Assembly: GCA_037355855.1 (NCBI GenBank)
Contig: CM074761.1
Span: forward strand, 620,001-684,000
Source of the DNA: Pseudo-nitzschia pungens
Taxonomy: Eukaryota > Bacillariophyta > Bacillariophyceae > Bacillariales > Bacillariaceae
Direction of reading: 5' to 3'
Length of the DNA stretch: 64,000 bases
Made by a program: the position numbers and the translations under genes. Shown piece after piece: positions 47,218 to 57,659 of the stretch (position 1 is its first letter; every line of letters starts with the position of its first letter). A model generated the notes under the pieces. The model was not told where the DNA came from. It saw only the letters and a list, made by a program, of their open reading frames with translations, and searched no databases.

Positions 47218-48996
47218 ATGAGGTTTGCAACGTTCTTCTCCCTGATTACGTCGCAACTCCACCCATGGGCGGTCGGTGCCGAGCAGAATCGCCACCGCCA
47301 CCTGCTTCCGGGAGAGGAAACCGAATGCGTTTTGTATCAGAGGCACGTGCGCTACGAGGATCCCACAATCCACGAAGAATCCTGGGTGTGCGAGTTTGCC
47401 CCGGAGCAAGCCCAGGCATTTGGTGGTTACGATCTCGTTGACATTGAAGGAATTCCCAACGCACTGTTTAAGAAACAACGGGCCGTGTCCGGAGAAACCA
47501 TCCTGAAGGTCCGAGACGAGGCCTATGTCGAAGTGTCGAGGGACGCTTACCACGTGGCACTGGTGGTTCCCAGCACGGCGCGGTGGGAGACCGCAGATCT
47601 GGCGGAAGAGGATCCTCGCCACCACCAAGCTCATCGACGGCACCGTTCTCTCACGAAGACCAAGGGCATCCTCAACACCCTGGTGGTTCGAGTCACCGAC
47701 GCCGACAACAAGCAACCGCCCAGCGCAACGGAACTCTACGAGGACATTTTTGACGACCCTGCGTGCCTAAAAAGCCAGTACGCTGCCTGTTCCCACGACC
47801 AAGCGATCATCCAACCGGGCCAAGTCGGCGCCAACGGAGTGGTAGAGATCTCTGTCGACGTCAACTCCAAAAAGGGAAACAAAAACGTCCTCGAAAGAGA
47901 AGCGTTGAAGCAGGCGCGATTGCAGTACGGTGGTGATGACGGCCGATTGCAATCCATATATGACTTAGTTATGTTCTGCTTTCCTCCCGGTTATGGGAAG
48001 TGGATTGGATGGGGCTACATTGGTGGATGGAGCAGTTTTTACAACAACAAGTGGTGCCAATCCCTGTCGACCCAGATGCACGAGGTGGGTCACAACATGG
48101 GATTGGATCACAGTGGCAAGGGCAAGGACCAGTACGGTGACGAATCGTCCGTGATGGGCGTTTCCTATAAAGACGACGATGGCCCCGAGCAGTGCTTTAG
48201 CGCCGCCGACAACTACCAATTGGGTTGGTACGAGTTGCAAGCTGAAGCAATCGATCCCCTGACCGTCTCAAGTCCACAAACCTTTGTGATGAACGGAGTC
48301 GGGGACTACCGGCCAGATGGATCGTCGGATGGGGAACTCATCACTCTGCGACTCATAATGGACGGAGACAAAAAGGGAGCCGATTACTACGTTGGATACA
48401 ACCGAGCTGCCGGACCAAACATAGGCACCACTCAGGTACGAAACAAAGTATTGATCTACTACAAAAAAAGTGGTGGCCCATCAAGACCGGGAAAGAGCAA
48501 GCGATATAGCCTTAGCGAGGGTGAGCAGTACACAATCAAAAACTATAAGAAATCCGGAACGGACGTCATTGTGGAGTTTGTATCCCTTTCCGAAGACAAA
48601 AAGGATGCTACCGTGGTGATTCGCACCGATCCTCCCATTGTGATTCCTACTGCGAGTCCCTCGAGTCTCCCTCCTGTTGAACCTACCGGGGTCCCAAGCG
48701 CGAGCCCCACCCCGAGCCCGACCGCTGTTCCGACTCCGAGCGGCATCTCGTCGAGCCCCACCGTTTTTCCGACTTCGAGCGGCACCTCGTCTACCACCTG
48801 GACCTCCACCGCTTGTGCCGACGATCCGAACTTCCAGTTCAAGGGCAACCCGAAAAAGACTTGCGCGAAGTGGGTGGCGAAGGGCAGCAAGGGAAAGATC
48901 AAAAAGAAGTGCAAAAAAAAGTACCAGAAAGAGAAGATCTGGACATTCTGCCCGGCAACCTGTGCCGAGGTGGGCCTCGGCGACTGCGCATCATGA
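47218..48996 (+). CDS. Secreted M11 (gametolysin-like) metallopeptidase with C-terminal ShK-like module
   Basis: Zinc endopeptidase of the gametolysin family, which in green algae digests cell-wall glycoprotein. 592 residues from the ATG at 47218, chosen because it begins a clear signal peptide (MRFATFFSLITSQLHPWAVGA); the frame is open upstream to 46975. The zinc site is HEVGHNMGLDH at about residues 288-298, preceded by WSSFYNNKWCQSLSTQM and followed by SSVMGVSY, the Met-turn candidate. A propeptide-like region with LPGEETECVLYQ comes first. The catalytic domain is followed by a beta-rich part (YYVGYNRAAGPN), a Pro/Thr/Ser linker (about 480-530), and a Cys/Lys-rich module (CADDPNFQFKGNPKKTCAKW...FCPATC) like those ending the chitinase at 39.2 kb. 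No introns or frame breaks. Substrate unknown; cell-wall or extracellular protein is likely. Confidence 0.9.
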   Translation: MRFATFFSLITSQLHPWAVGAEQNRHRHLLPGEETECVLYQRHVRYEDPTIHEESWVCEFAPEQAQAFGGYDLVDIEGIPNALFKKQRAVSGETILKVRDEAYVEVSRDAYHVALVVPSTARWETADLAEEDPRHHQAHRRHRSLTKTKGILNTLVVRVTDADNKQPPSATELYEDIFDDPACLKSQYAACSHDQAIIQPGQVGANGVVEISVDVNSKKGNKNVLEREALKQARLQYGGDDGRLQSIYDLVMFCFPPGYGKWIGWGYIGGWSSFYNNKWCQSLSTQMHEVGHNMGLDHSGKGKDQYGDESSVMGVSYKDDDGPEQCFSAADNYQLGWYELQAEAIDPLTVSSPQTFVMNGVGDYRPDGSSDGELITLRLIMDGDKKGADYYVGYNRAAGPNIGTTQVRNKVLIYYKKSGGPSRPGKSKRYSLSEGEQYTIKNYKKSGTDVIVEFVSLSEDKKDATVVIRTDPPIVIPTASPSSLPPVEPTGVPSASPTPSPTAVPTPSGISSSPTVFPTSSGTSSTTWTSTACADDPNFQFKGNPKKTCAKWVAKGSKGKIKKKCKKKYQKEKIWTFCPATCAEVGLGDCAS

Positions 48997-51062
48997 TGCA
49001 ACGGATCGCATCTCATCGCATCACATGCGTGAGTAGCTTCGGGATGTATCCTCCTTCGGACTGTGTTCGAGCGCTGTGCATGGATTCTGGAATGCGAGGA
49101 TCGCAACGTGCCTACGCGTGTGCTTTCGAATGATCGATGTCGATCTCGTCGAGGATTCGCATTGGAACAGAATCATGAATAGTATCATAATGGAATGTTA
49201 TATTGTATACGTTGTCTCTTGGCAGGGAATAATCTCTTTGCATCGAATGCAGTCCGGAAGCTAAGCTTTGGGACATAGGTCTGGTACCGAATCAGATGGC
49301 GCAGCCTGGCACCATCTCAATCACGATGAGTGAAAGCGTTGCCTCCTTCATCAAAACTCCCGAGACCACCAGATTCTCGCAATGACGCAGTGCACGAGTC
49401 ACCTTCTGGTCCGTGCATTCCTGCATGCAGGGTGAATTCCGTAGTCGGTGCGTCCCCATCTGATTCTCGCTACGGGAAGCATGCCATCAAGTCATGTTGA
49501 TCCATTGACTATTACAAGTACCGTAAGATCTCGAGTGTTTTGGGAAACGGGCGTTTCAGGCAGGAGAATTTCCCTTCCTTCCAAGAGGAACAGCGAGGAT
49601 CAGTTCCTGCGTTGGACTCCCTGTCATAGTCACTACATAGCCTCGTCTGCGAATCCTCACATGGTAACGTCTCGCACGCCCAGTTTTCAACCAGACATGG
49701 TCACCACGCAACACGGGGCACAGTAATGCACCAAAGAATGTCGCAACACTGATCCTATCAACCGTTGTGTAGATCACGGTGCCAAGCATTAGTCAGGAAA
49801 CCAATTTTGATTCCATCGGCCCGCCAGCTTTCACGTCACCGATCCATATCATCTGACCTTGCAGGGATCTTCGATGTACATCCGGGAGTGATTGCGCTTC
49901 AATCCGCTCCGGCACATTCCTCGAACGCACGGAATGGTGATGACTCCGGTGTACATCAGATCCGCTACGAGAGCATACACAGTCAGAGAACGTTGATCGA
50001 TGGATCGATTCACATTCGCGTTAGACCCACAAGAAAGAATGCATCGTCGTACCGTTGGAGTGGTTGTCCCGGCACCAAACACCACGGTTCCTTCGGACCG
50101 AGGTAGGCAAAGTGAAGGAAGGAAGCAGATGTGATTTCGGTGTAATTTCCGAGCCGTTGTTGGGCACACAACGCAGCGCACGCCATCGACCCATCAAGGA
50201 ACGCGTGAAACAATGTCGGCATGCCGGCTTAGGCTCGATTGGATTGGATTGGATTGGATTGGATTGGATATGATTCGATACGACACGATACGATTCACGA
50301 GGCTGGCAACAACGACCACCACTACTCCTATTCTCTGCCCCGGTCGGACCGATCCGGATTCCTCCGCTCGTGTGTTCGCCGGTGGGACCACGGAGGCTGT
50401 CTTCGGTATGGAATGAAATATACCATCGGCAGCAAGGCAATCCTTTGATTTTATCGCAATTCATGATGCCACAAGATTTCTGAATAGACTGGACGAATCA
50501 ATGCTAATTCTTCGTCTGTTTGAACGTCTACACGTACTACACCTACAAAATAAAGCCGTTGAGCAAAAGAAATGATTTCAATAAAACTTTATCTTGTATA
50601 TGTTACACACAATTAGCCTAGAGCGTCAATCCAGAGCCCTTGGTTTGCATGCTAAGAAATATTGTAAAAATAGTTTGGAAAGAGGCCCGTGAAGATGGTA
50701 CGTGTACCATGTGGAGCATTGAACGAACAAAACGAAAACCATTGATGAGACACAAACAGGACGAGTATTCCTGGTAAATCTGCTTTGCAGCAAATTATGA
50801 AATGGCTCAAACTTTCAACGTACGTCTCACTATAAGAGGTCTCACTAAAAATAGAAACACCTTGGAAGCCACTTGGAATAGAGCCAGTCATATCGGTCCG
50901 AACTGCAACACGAACGGACGAAGAAACAAGCGGCAACCGTGAGACTTGATGAAATATCCAAGAAAGTCCTGAATAACGTGAAAGTCATGACTCAAAACAA
51001 AAACGTAACAATATCCAAATGCGATAAATCGGTGAGCAGGATCTCACTTGGAATCGTTCCAG
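48997..51062. other. Intergenic region with decayed LRR exon copies at its right end
   Basis: No supported gene from 48997 to about 50640. A pentanucleotide repeat sits at 50237-50269. A minus-strand frame near 50010-50222 (FLDGSMACAALCA...) faintly recalls hotdog thioesterases but is not supported. From about 50640 to 51062 lie degraded copies of LRR exon-intron units belonging to the adjacent gene, past its stop codon. Confidence 0.4.
50237..50269 (+). repeat. Pentanucleotide microsatellite (GGATT)n
   Basis: Six to seven tandem GGATT units. Confidence 0.85.
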
Positions 51063-51806
51063 TCAAGGGGTATCACCTGAAACATGGAAGATACAGCGAC
51101 GAAATGACTATGATGAGACTCAAAGAAACACCCAGGACTTCATGAAAACCTTTTGAAATTACAGAAAGCAAAAACCTACCAACAACCAATTTTTTCAACT
51201 TAGTTGCTAATCCGATCTCACTAGGGATCGAGCCAGTCAAGTCGTTACGTTCTGCAAGACGGAAGATTCAAAGAAGAAATGATTACTATGAGACTCAAGA
51301 AACACCCAGAACTTCATGAATGATCTTTGAAATGATTGAAAGTTAAAACTTACCCAGAGTCAAATACTGTAACTCAGTCAGCAATCCGATCTCACTTGGA
51401 ATAGAGCCGGCAATATTATTCTTATCTGGAAAGTGGAAGGTTAAACAAACAAATGAGTATTATGCGACTCAAAGAAACACCCAGAATTTCATGAATAATG
51501 TTTGAAATGACAGAAACCAAAAACGTACAAAGAATCAAATACTGCAATCTAGTGAGCAATCCGATCTCGCTTGGAATAGAACCAGTGATATAATTATCAT
51601 CTGCAAAATGGATTTACAACAAAGAAATGACAGCCATGAGACTCCAAGAAACACCAAGGACTCCCTGAATAATCTTTAAAATGACAGAAACCAAAACGTA
51701 CACATTCTCAAACTTGTTAATCCAGTGAGAAATCCGATCTCACTTGGAATAGACCCACTCAAGACGACAGCACCATCAAGGTTGACAAAATCTGTATTTT
51801 CACCAG
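50860..51806 (-). repeat. Tandem array of LRR exon-intron units
   Basis: Six units of about 165-190 bases, each one LRR exon plus one intron. The full repeats are 72-base, phase-1 exons at 51529-51600, 51354-51425 and 51180-51251; a longer 105-base first copy is at 51702-51806. A copy at about 51005-51076 has lost one base before the conserved ACTGG, so it hits a stop. A more decayed copy lies near 50867-50900 (RTDMTGSIPSG). The introns are also alike (GTACGTTTTTGGTTTCTG..., with GTGTTTCTTTGAGTC), so whole units were duplicated. Confidence 0.85.
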
Positions 51807-54663
51807 CTATGGCATGAAAAAAACAGCAACCAAAACCGCTCATAAGACAAACACAAACAATTGTTCCCTGTCCCACCACACCTTGAACCTGATAAGAGTC
51901 GATCTGCAACGCAAAATGACAAGAATACCGTTGATCTTTGACACACCTAATTCAAATTCTGTCAACGATGTCAAAGTCCAATGTGACTTGTGATTGCGTT
52001 CTGTAGTATATTTACGTGCAACCAGTGAAGAACAAAATTTAAAAAACGTTGAGCAAAATATTATTTGTGCTTGCTAAACATATGTGAAGGACAAAATGGT
52101 TGTAATACTTACAAATCTGAAAAATACCATTGCTTTCCATGACTGAGATATTCCCCATATGAAAACGAAAAGGGTTGGACTTCATGGAGTCATTTTCATA
52201 TGTCATCACATCATGGTGGTAATACGTCTCATAATGTATGGACCATGAAAGATTAGTATCAAACTGTATTTCTTCCACATACATAGTGCAGTTAGCTCCA
52301 TCAGCGACCATGGCTGTTTGGTTTCTACCCTCCATTGCTTGATCGACAGGAGTTGAAAGAACATTTATCCCATCACAATCTAGCTTCAACTGGGCATCAG
52401 TTAGCTGTTGATAGTCTTTGATTTGATCTAGAACAATACCTACTGCCACCATAGTTGGATCAATGCACTTGTTAAATCCGTTTCCGGAAACAATACCCAC
52501 ACCAAATGCAGTGTCAAGAGCATCTTTGCCGCAATAAGATCCATGGGTGCATGTTGCGGCACAGCAGTCTCCCTCATCATATTTGAATGCAGGATTATTC
52601 AATTCATCGTCGCATTTACCGTTACCAAACGAAGAAGATTTGTCTTGTTGATCTCCTAGCTCCGAAAAGATAATGTTCAAAGGAGCATTCGCTGCAGAAT
52701 ACCATAATTTACTGAAGGCAGTAGCAATGTCGAACGAATCGGTGGTTGCCGAATGTGCAAGCTCATATTGATAAGATGCGCAAGGGTCATCAGAACGGGC
52801 GTTGAAAACAATCCACCGACGTTCTTCTTTGCAATAACCAATCTTTGTTGTGTCATCAGTTGAGAGTCTGTAATTGAACCGTTTGGAATGCTTCACCTCC
52901 CGGTCAATTTCGTAACATCCGTTGTAGGGCCGTAGATCAGTCAATCTATCAAACTGGACTTTCAATACGGCTGTTGTCCAGTTTTCAGCACTCTCTTGCG
53001 AAAAGGCTATGAGGCAAATCAATCCAAAAAGAAGAGTACTTACGAGAGAAATAGCCATTCTGTACCGGATGTGTCTGTGCTTTAGGCACATGAATCTAGG
53101 AAGAGGTTCCTCCTCTACCCTTTTGGCTGCTGCTTCCAACGCAGAACCATATTTGCCCATCTTTGCAAGCTCAAATGCAAGTTCATCTAGGTTAGAAATG
53201 AATGAGACCTGAACATGGAACAAGAAGTTAGTTTTGCTACCATCGTGACTACGTACGAAGTCACGGCCATCTTTAGTCTGAATGACTTACTGCCGTGAAA
53301 TTCAGGATGATCTCAGTCACTTCTGCCGATGTCATCACCAACAGAAATACTGCAACGACTGCCAAGAGAGCCTGTGTGCATCTCAGGATATTAGAGAATA
53401 CAATTTGCGGTCTGCTGTGTTTACCATATTCACTTGATTCGAATATAGGAGGCAACGACTCAATCGCTGTTGAGATATCCAGCAGACTAGCATCAGCAAA
53501 GACCATGTAAGAGGGTATTGCTACAATCTGTGTCAAACGGACAAGATCTGCAACATTTGCCGGGATGAAACCTCCAAACCAATCAGAGTCTGGGTTGTCC
53601 ACTTCACCTTCTGTTCTCTTCTCTGGGTAGACCACGCTCAATATCATGAGGGTAAATAGAGTTGCTTGGAAGAGGAAGACGAGTAAACCAAAAGAGAAGA
53701 AATCAGAATTTTCTCTTGGACCATAGAGGGCCAAAAATGAGTAGGAATCAGCCGGAAATTTCTTGTCACGGAAAGAAATTCTGGCACCCTTTGTCTTATC
53801 ATTTTCATTGCTGATCTTGCATTTAATTGTATTGAACACCCAAAATAGCAATAAAAGCAACAGAGATGTGCAGCCATAAAGCTAAAAAGCAAGAACTCGA
53901 TTGTACTGGTTGATATGAAACAGTGTTGAACCGAGTCCAAAGCCGATTAGAAACGAAGAAAGATCCAAGCTGTAGATCAATCGTACCGGGGTGCCTGGAT
54001 TCCTTTTGCACTTTTTGAATGCTCGAATGGCGAATGCAGTGAGTGCCGCAATGACAGGGACCACTCAGGACCCAGGTGGTAGTCCGACTGAGGAACACGC
54101 AAAAGAAGACGATAAAGAATGCCACACAATATGTATACTCCGATACAGAGTATGAAAAAAGAAACAGCGAAACAACGGAGCCGCCAAGAACGGTCTTGAA
54201 TATCACCCGAGTTTATCTCTTGATTGTGTTTGTTTTCTGTGATGAGCACAGCAGCAATGAGAATCACAATGTCACCCATAGCAATGCCGATATACCACCC
54301 GATGGAAACATATTCGAGAAATAATAGGCCAAACACAAATGTGAATACCCCCAGCAAAATAACAAAGAGCGATCCTGTAACATAACACAAAATCATCGTG
54401 CGGGCGGCTTTGTTGCCTGAATCCTGCCCATCATTTCGGATGCTCCCGATAGGCCTCAACACAGCTTCAGTGCATTCATTTGCATTGCTTGCAGTCGCAG
54501 CCCCATTCTTGCTAAAACAGCAAATTTCTCTGATTGTGATGAAGGGCGCAAAAAGTGATCCGACAATCATTCTGACGTACACATCACAGACGAATTCGCA
54601 AGTATCATCGACGAGAGCGAGAAGCAGGAACCCAGCAAAGAGCACGACCGTCACGGCAACCAT
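51063..54663 (-). CDS. Multi-pass membrane protein with Notch-type (LNR) repeat and C-terminal LRRs, frame damaged
   Basis: Likely surface receptor-like protein. It starts at the ATG at 54663 (MVAVTVVLFAGFLLLALV). Exon 1 (53291-54663) encodes about ten hydrophobic helices. It contains two lesions: a one-base loss near 54057, where the frame passes from YHLGPE to VVPVIAALTAF, and an in-frame TAG at about 53883 between NRVLAF and LYGCTSLLLL. Intron 53209-53290. The next exon (52113-53208) has a further helix (MAISLVSTLLFGLICLIAF). It then has a domain with GNGKCDDELNNPAFKYDEGDCC, a Lin-12/Notch repeat. The exon or exons between 52113 and 51806 are not resolved. LRR exons follow: 51702-51806, 51529-51600, 51354-51425 and 51180-51251, then a last one that hits TGA at 51063-51065. 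The repeats read LxGSIPSEIGLLTxLQYL, plant-like type. Either a pseudogene or a live gene with consensus errors. Ligand unknown. Confidence 0.65.
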
Positions 54664-54685
54664 TGGAACACCCGTGTACTAGTTC

Positions 54686-55990
54686 TTGGCCTCCGGAACA
54701 ACCGACGGACACCGCTCGTCGTCGGTCACCGAAGCCGCACACGAAAGCATCTCCGACGGTTGCCGAGCTGGGTCGGACTTCCCGGCATCTTCCGATCCAT
54801 CCCGCGTTGCAACGGTCATCGGAATCAATCGAAGAGAACGAAGGCGGTCACGGCAGATCGGAGAACGTGGATGCGAGAGTGGCATTGGTTTTGGCTCTCG
54901 CGGGGATTCTTTTTGCCCTCGGTCGTTCCGGATGCCGTTTTCGAATCGCGTTTGCCGGGGGGAGTGGTCGATTTTGTGGCAACCCCGGGGCCGTGGCTCG
55001 AAGGGACGGTGCTCGACTTTGTCACGGCGGATGCGCGTTGCAATCGGCGAGAAAAAAATGGCCGGAGGGATACCGTAGACTGCGTGCGTGTAGTGTTTTT
55101 TTCGAAAAACGACTCCGGGCGGTCGAAACGAATTCGACCGAGCGGATTGTTGGGATTCGTTTTGTTCCCGGGGAACGAACCGCTGGCTTCCGACGGTGTC
55201 AATCTTTCCAAAGAACTGGAGTTAGAGGAGCCCGTGGTCTCTGGCTCGGTTCGTTGGGAATTCGATGGATCACAGGGATATATCGGAATGAAATCCTGTA
55301 ACGCAAAGCACAGAAAGGTTTTTTGGCAGAAAGAGAACAACGAGAGTACTCGACAATTGCTCTAGTAGATCCTTTGTTGTTCCGATTTTTTTCTCGTCGC
55401 GGCTCTTTTTGTTCCCGGAAAGCACGGCAAGAGCTTGATTCGTATCCTTTCCTCGGTGCTGTGGATCGTTGTCGCGACGGACGGAGTCGGTCGTTTCGAA
55501 GTTTTACAAAAATCCGTCGATGGTCTTCGGTCGCTCCGGGAGCTCGGTTTCGTTATTGTTTCGAAAACGGCTCCGCTTCTGCAATCAACGTCCGCAGTTG
55601 GTACTGTTCCGGTCGATTCTGGTAATTGGGCTTGTCGCAATCGGTAAATTGAATCCGTGCGATAGCAGCAGCAACGAAGGACACGATCGCACTTGTCGTT
55701 TGGGGGAGGTTGCGGTGATTGGTGATTGGGATTTTGTCGGCAACGGTGAATCTTTCCGACGTGCAGTGTCAGAGGATGTAGAGGGATCATTGTTATTTCG
55801 TTGCGTTCCGGAGGAATCTTGCCGTCCGATCCGTTGATGCTAATGGGCACCGTGCCGTACCGCAAGCCTACCTGCGCAATATGGATCTTTCGCAGACTTT
55901 CTCCCAGCTTCACAAGCGGATTTGTAATCTCAAAAGCAACGATGGCCTCTGATGATGCGGTGCCTTGGAGACTGAAAAGTGAGTGAGTCT
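54686..55990 (+). other. Possible coding region, unrecognised, probably frame-damaged
   Basis: GC-rich sequence with coding-like plus-strand frames that do not join cleanly. One frame reads DARVALVLALAGIL, a possible membrane helix. One base further on, LPSVVPDAVFESRLPGGVVDFVATPGP continues through NGRRDTVDCVRVVFFSKND to a double stop (TAGTAG) at 55363-55368; the TTTTT near 54910 is a candidate site for one surplus base. Another frame from ATG 54686 (MASGTTDGHRSSSVTE...) could be the N-terminus instead. Further frames at 55435-55837 may be downstream parts. No family recognised. It lies head-to-head with the membrane receptor gene, with about 20 bases between possible starts. Confidence 0.3.
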
Positions 55991-57659
55991 TACGTCTGAA
56001 GGCTTTTGTGAAGAAGAAGGATGAATTGTTGCTTGTGCTTCGTAGTACAAGTAAACCTTAGTAGTGGTACGAGCACCGTATGCTGTATTGGATTGAATTC
56101 GATGATCAATGACGAGTTGGGGGTTATGGGCAAAGGAAGAAACAGAAAAAGTGGATTTTAGGCAATAAAAAAAAAATCGTCCGGTATGAAAAAAAGATAC
56201 GAGTACCGTAATCTTACCTCTATCCCCACAACCGACGGTTCAGCAAGTTACATCTAATGCCGTTCTTTTCATAATTCAATAATGTGATGAACTCTTATTA
56301 CAAGTAAGATTAAGCCTTACCTTAAGGTAAGGTTACGGTATCATTTCCGTCATACCAAAAATCCGGATGTAGAACTATAAGTTGTTAAAAAACCCGGATG
56401 TATAAGTAGAAGTGTTTAAAAACCCGGATGTATAACTATAAGTGTTTAAAAACCCGGATGTATAACTATAAGTGTTAAAAAAATCCGGATGTATGAGTAT
56501 AAGTGTAAAAAAACCCGGATGTATAACTATAAGTGTTAAAAAACCCGGATGTATAACTATAAGTGTTAAAAAAACCCGGATGTATAACTATAAGTGTTTA
56601 AAAACCCGGATGTATAACTATAAGTGTTAAAAAAACCCGGATGTATAACTATAAGTGTTAAAAAAACCCGGATGTATAGGTATAAGTGGCCAAAAAACCC
56701 GGATGTACGGATTGATCAAACTGAAGTACTGTTTTGGATTCAGCTACATACTCTACGTAGGTATAATATAACTCATATGAAGTCTACGGTACATCGATTA
56801 CCAGTACGAGTAACGTTATTGTACCATTGCTCCATACGAGTAAGGCTTACCAGGTATGTAGTCCAGTGACAACTCGGGGACAGGACCGTATTTATTTCGT
56901 TCACTCACTCACGCCTTTATGATGTGGTCCGGTTCGATCGAGTGAGAGAGTCTCGGGGGCTTCGGGGAACGCATCGTTATGGAACGGTTATTGCATGGCT
57001 GGCACCCAGAGCGGTAAATTCTTCACTTTTCATCGTGCCCTAATCTTAAATTACCGGTAACTTACCCGGTACCGGTACTTATCTTACCTGTAACTCTCTG
57101 GATTAAGGTTACCCTACGATACGACGACTCGTAAAACTGACGAAAATACCGGTAACCTTACAATCGAGAGTCGAGTGTTCATTGTTCATTATTCTTTTAA
57201 TTCATAAGTTAAGGTTACCGTACCCGGCACTCATTTTTATTCCCTACACGTCCCGTCTCTGCCCCGATCGTCATATTTCTGTCAAACTACGAGTAATCTT
57301 ACCTGACTCGTAAGACCTTATCGACAGAGTCGAGTCCACTACTTCCATCAACCCCATTAATGTATGCGCCAATAAAGACACGGGAAGACAGAGATGAAAA
57401 CAAAGTTTCAAAACAGAGTTCCCCTAGAATAAAGCGCACTAGGACAAACTACAAGTACAGGTACTAACTATACTCGAGCTTGAGCTCTCGGTTCCACCAT
57501 TCGACATACCTTGCCTCAACATACCAGCAACGAGAAATCCCACTGCTCCGACAATTCATTCATCTTCCATCCCGTCGTCGTTGCTCGGGCCGAATCAATC
57601 AATCAATCGCTCATCATCATCAATCGATCAAAGCACAACACAACACAACATCAACAAAG
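55991..57659. other. Intergenic region with minisatellite
   Basis: 1.7 kb upstream of the EDEM-like gene. It holds the 30-base minisatellite (56357-56707) and, on both sides, clusters of TAAGGTTACC/TACCGGTAC/GTAAGATTA motifs (56190-56340, 57050-57150, 57200-57320). The EDEM frame is open from 57480 but lacks an ATG until 57660. Confidence 0.5.
56357..56707 (+). repeat. Minisatellite, about 12 copies of a 29-31 base unit
   Basis: Consensus unit: an A-run, then CCCGGATGTATAACTATA, then AGTGTT. The A-run varies from 5 to 8, and the first and last copies are the most divergent. The unit carries TATAACTATA-type symmetry and repeats an ATG. No homolog of the unit was seen elsewhere in the window. 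Confidence 0.95.

Noticed and set aside
47525..47770. Alternative plus-strand frame inside the M11 peptidase gene
   Set aside because: Shadow frame; the main frame carries the signal peptide and the zinc site without interruption.
50010..50222. Hotdog-fold thioesterase fragment on the minus strand
   Set aside because: Resemblance limited to about 15 residues; no continuing exons with proper borders.
50652..50936. Separate small gene containing an LRR-like segment
   Set aside because: Better explained as a decayed copy of the neighbouring LRR exon-intron unit beyond the gene's stop codon.
56624..56869. Short frame running out of the minisatellite
   Set aside because: Its first half is the translated repeat unit (CITISVKKTRMYRYKW-like); no independent evidence for a protein.
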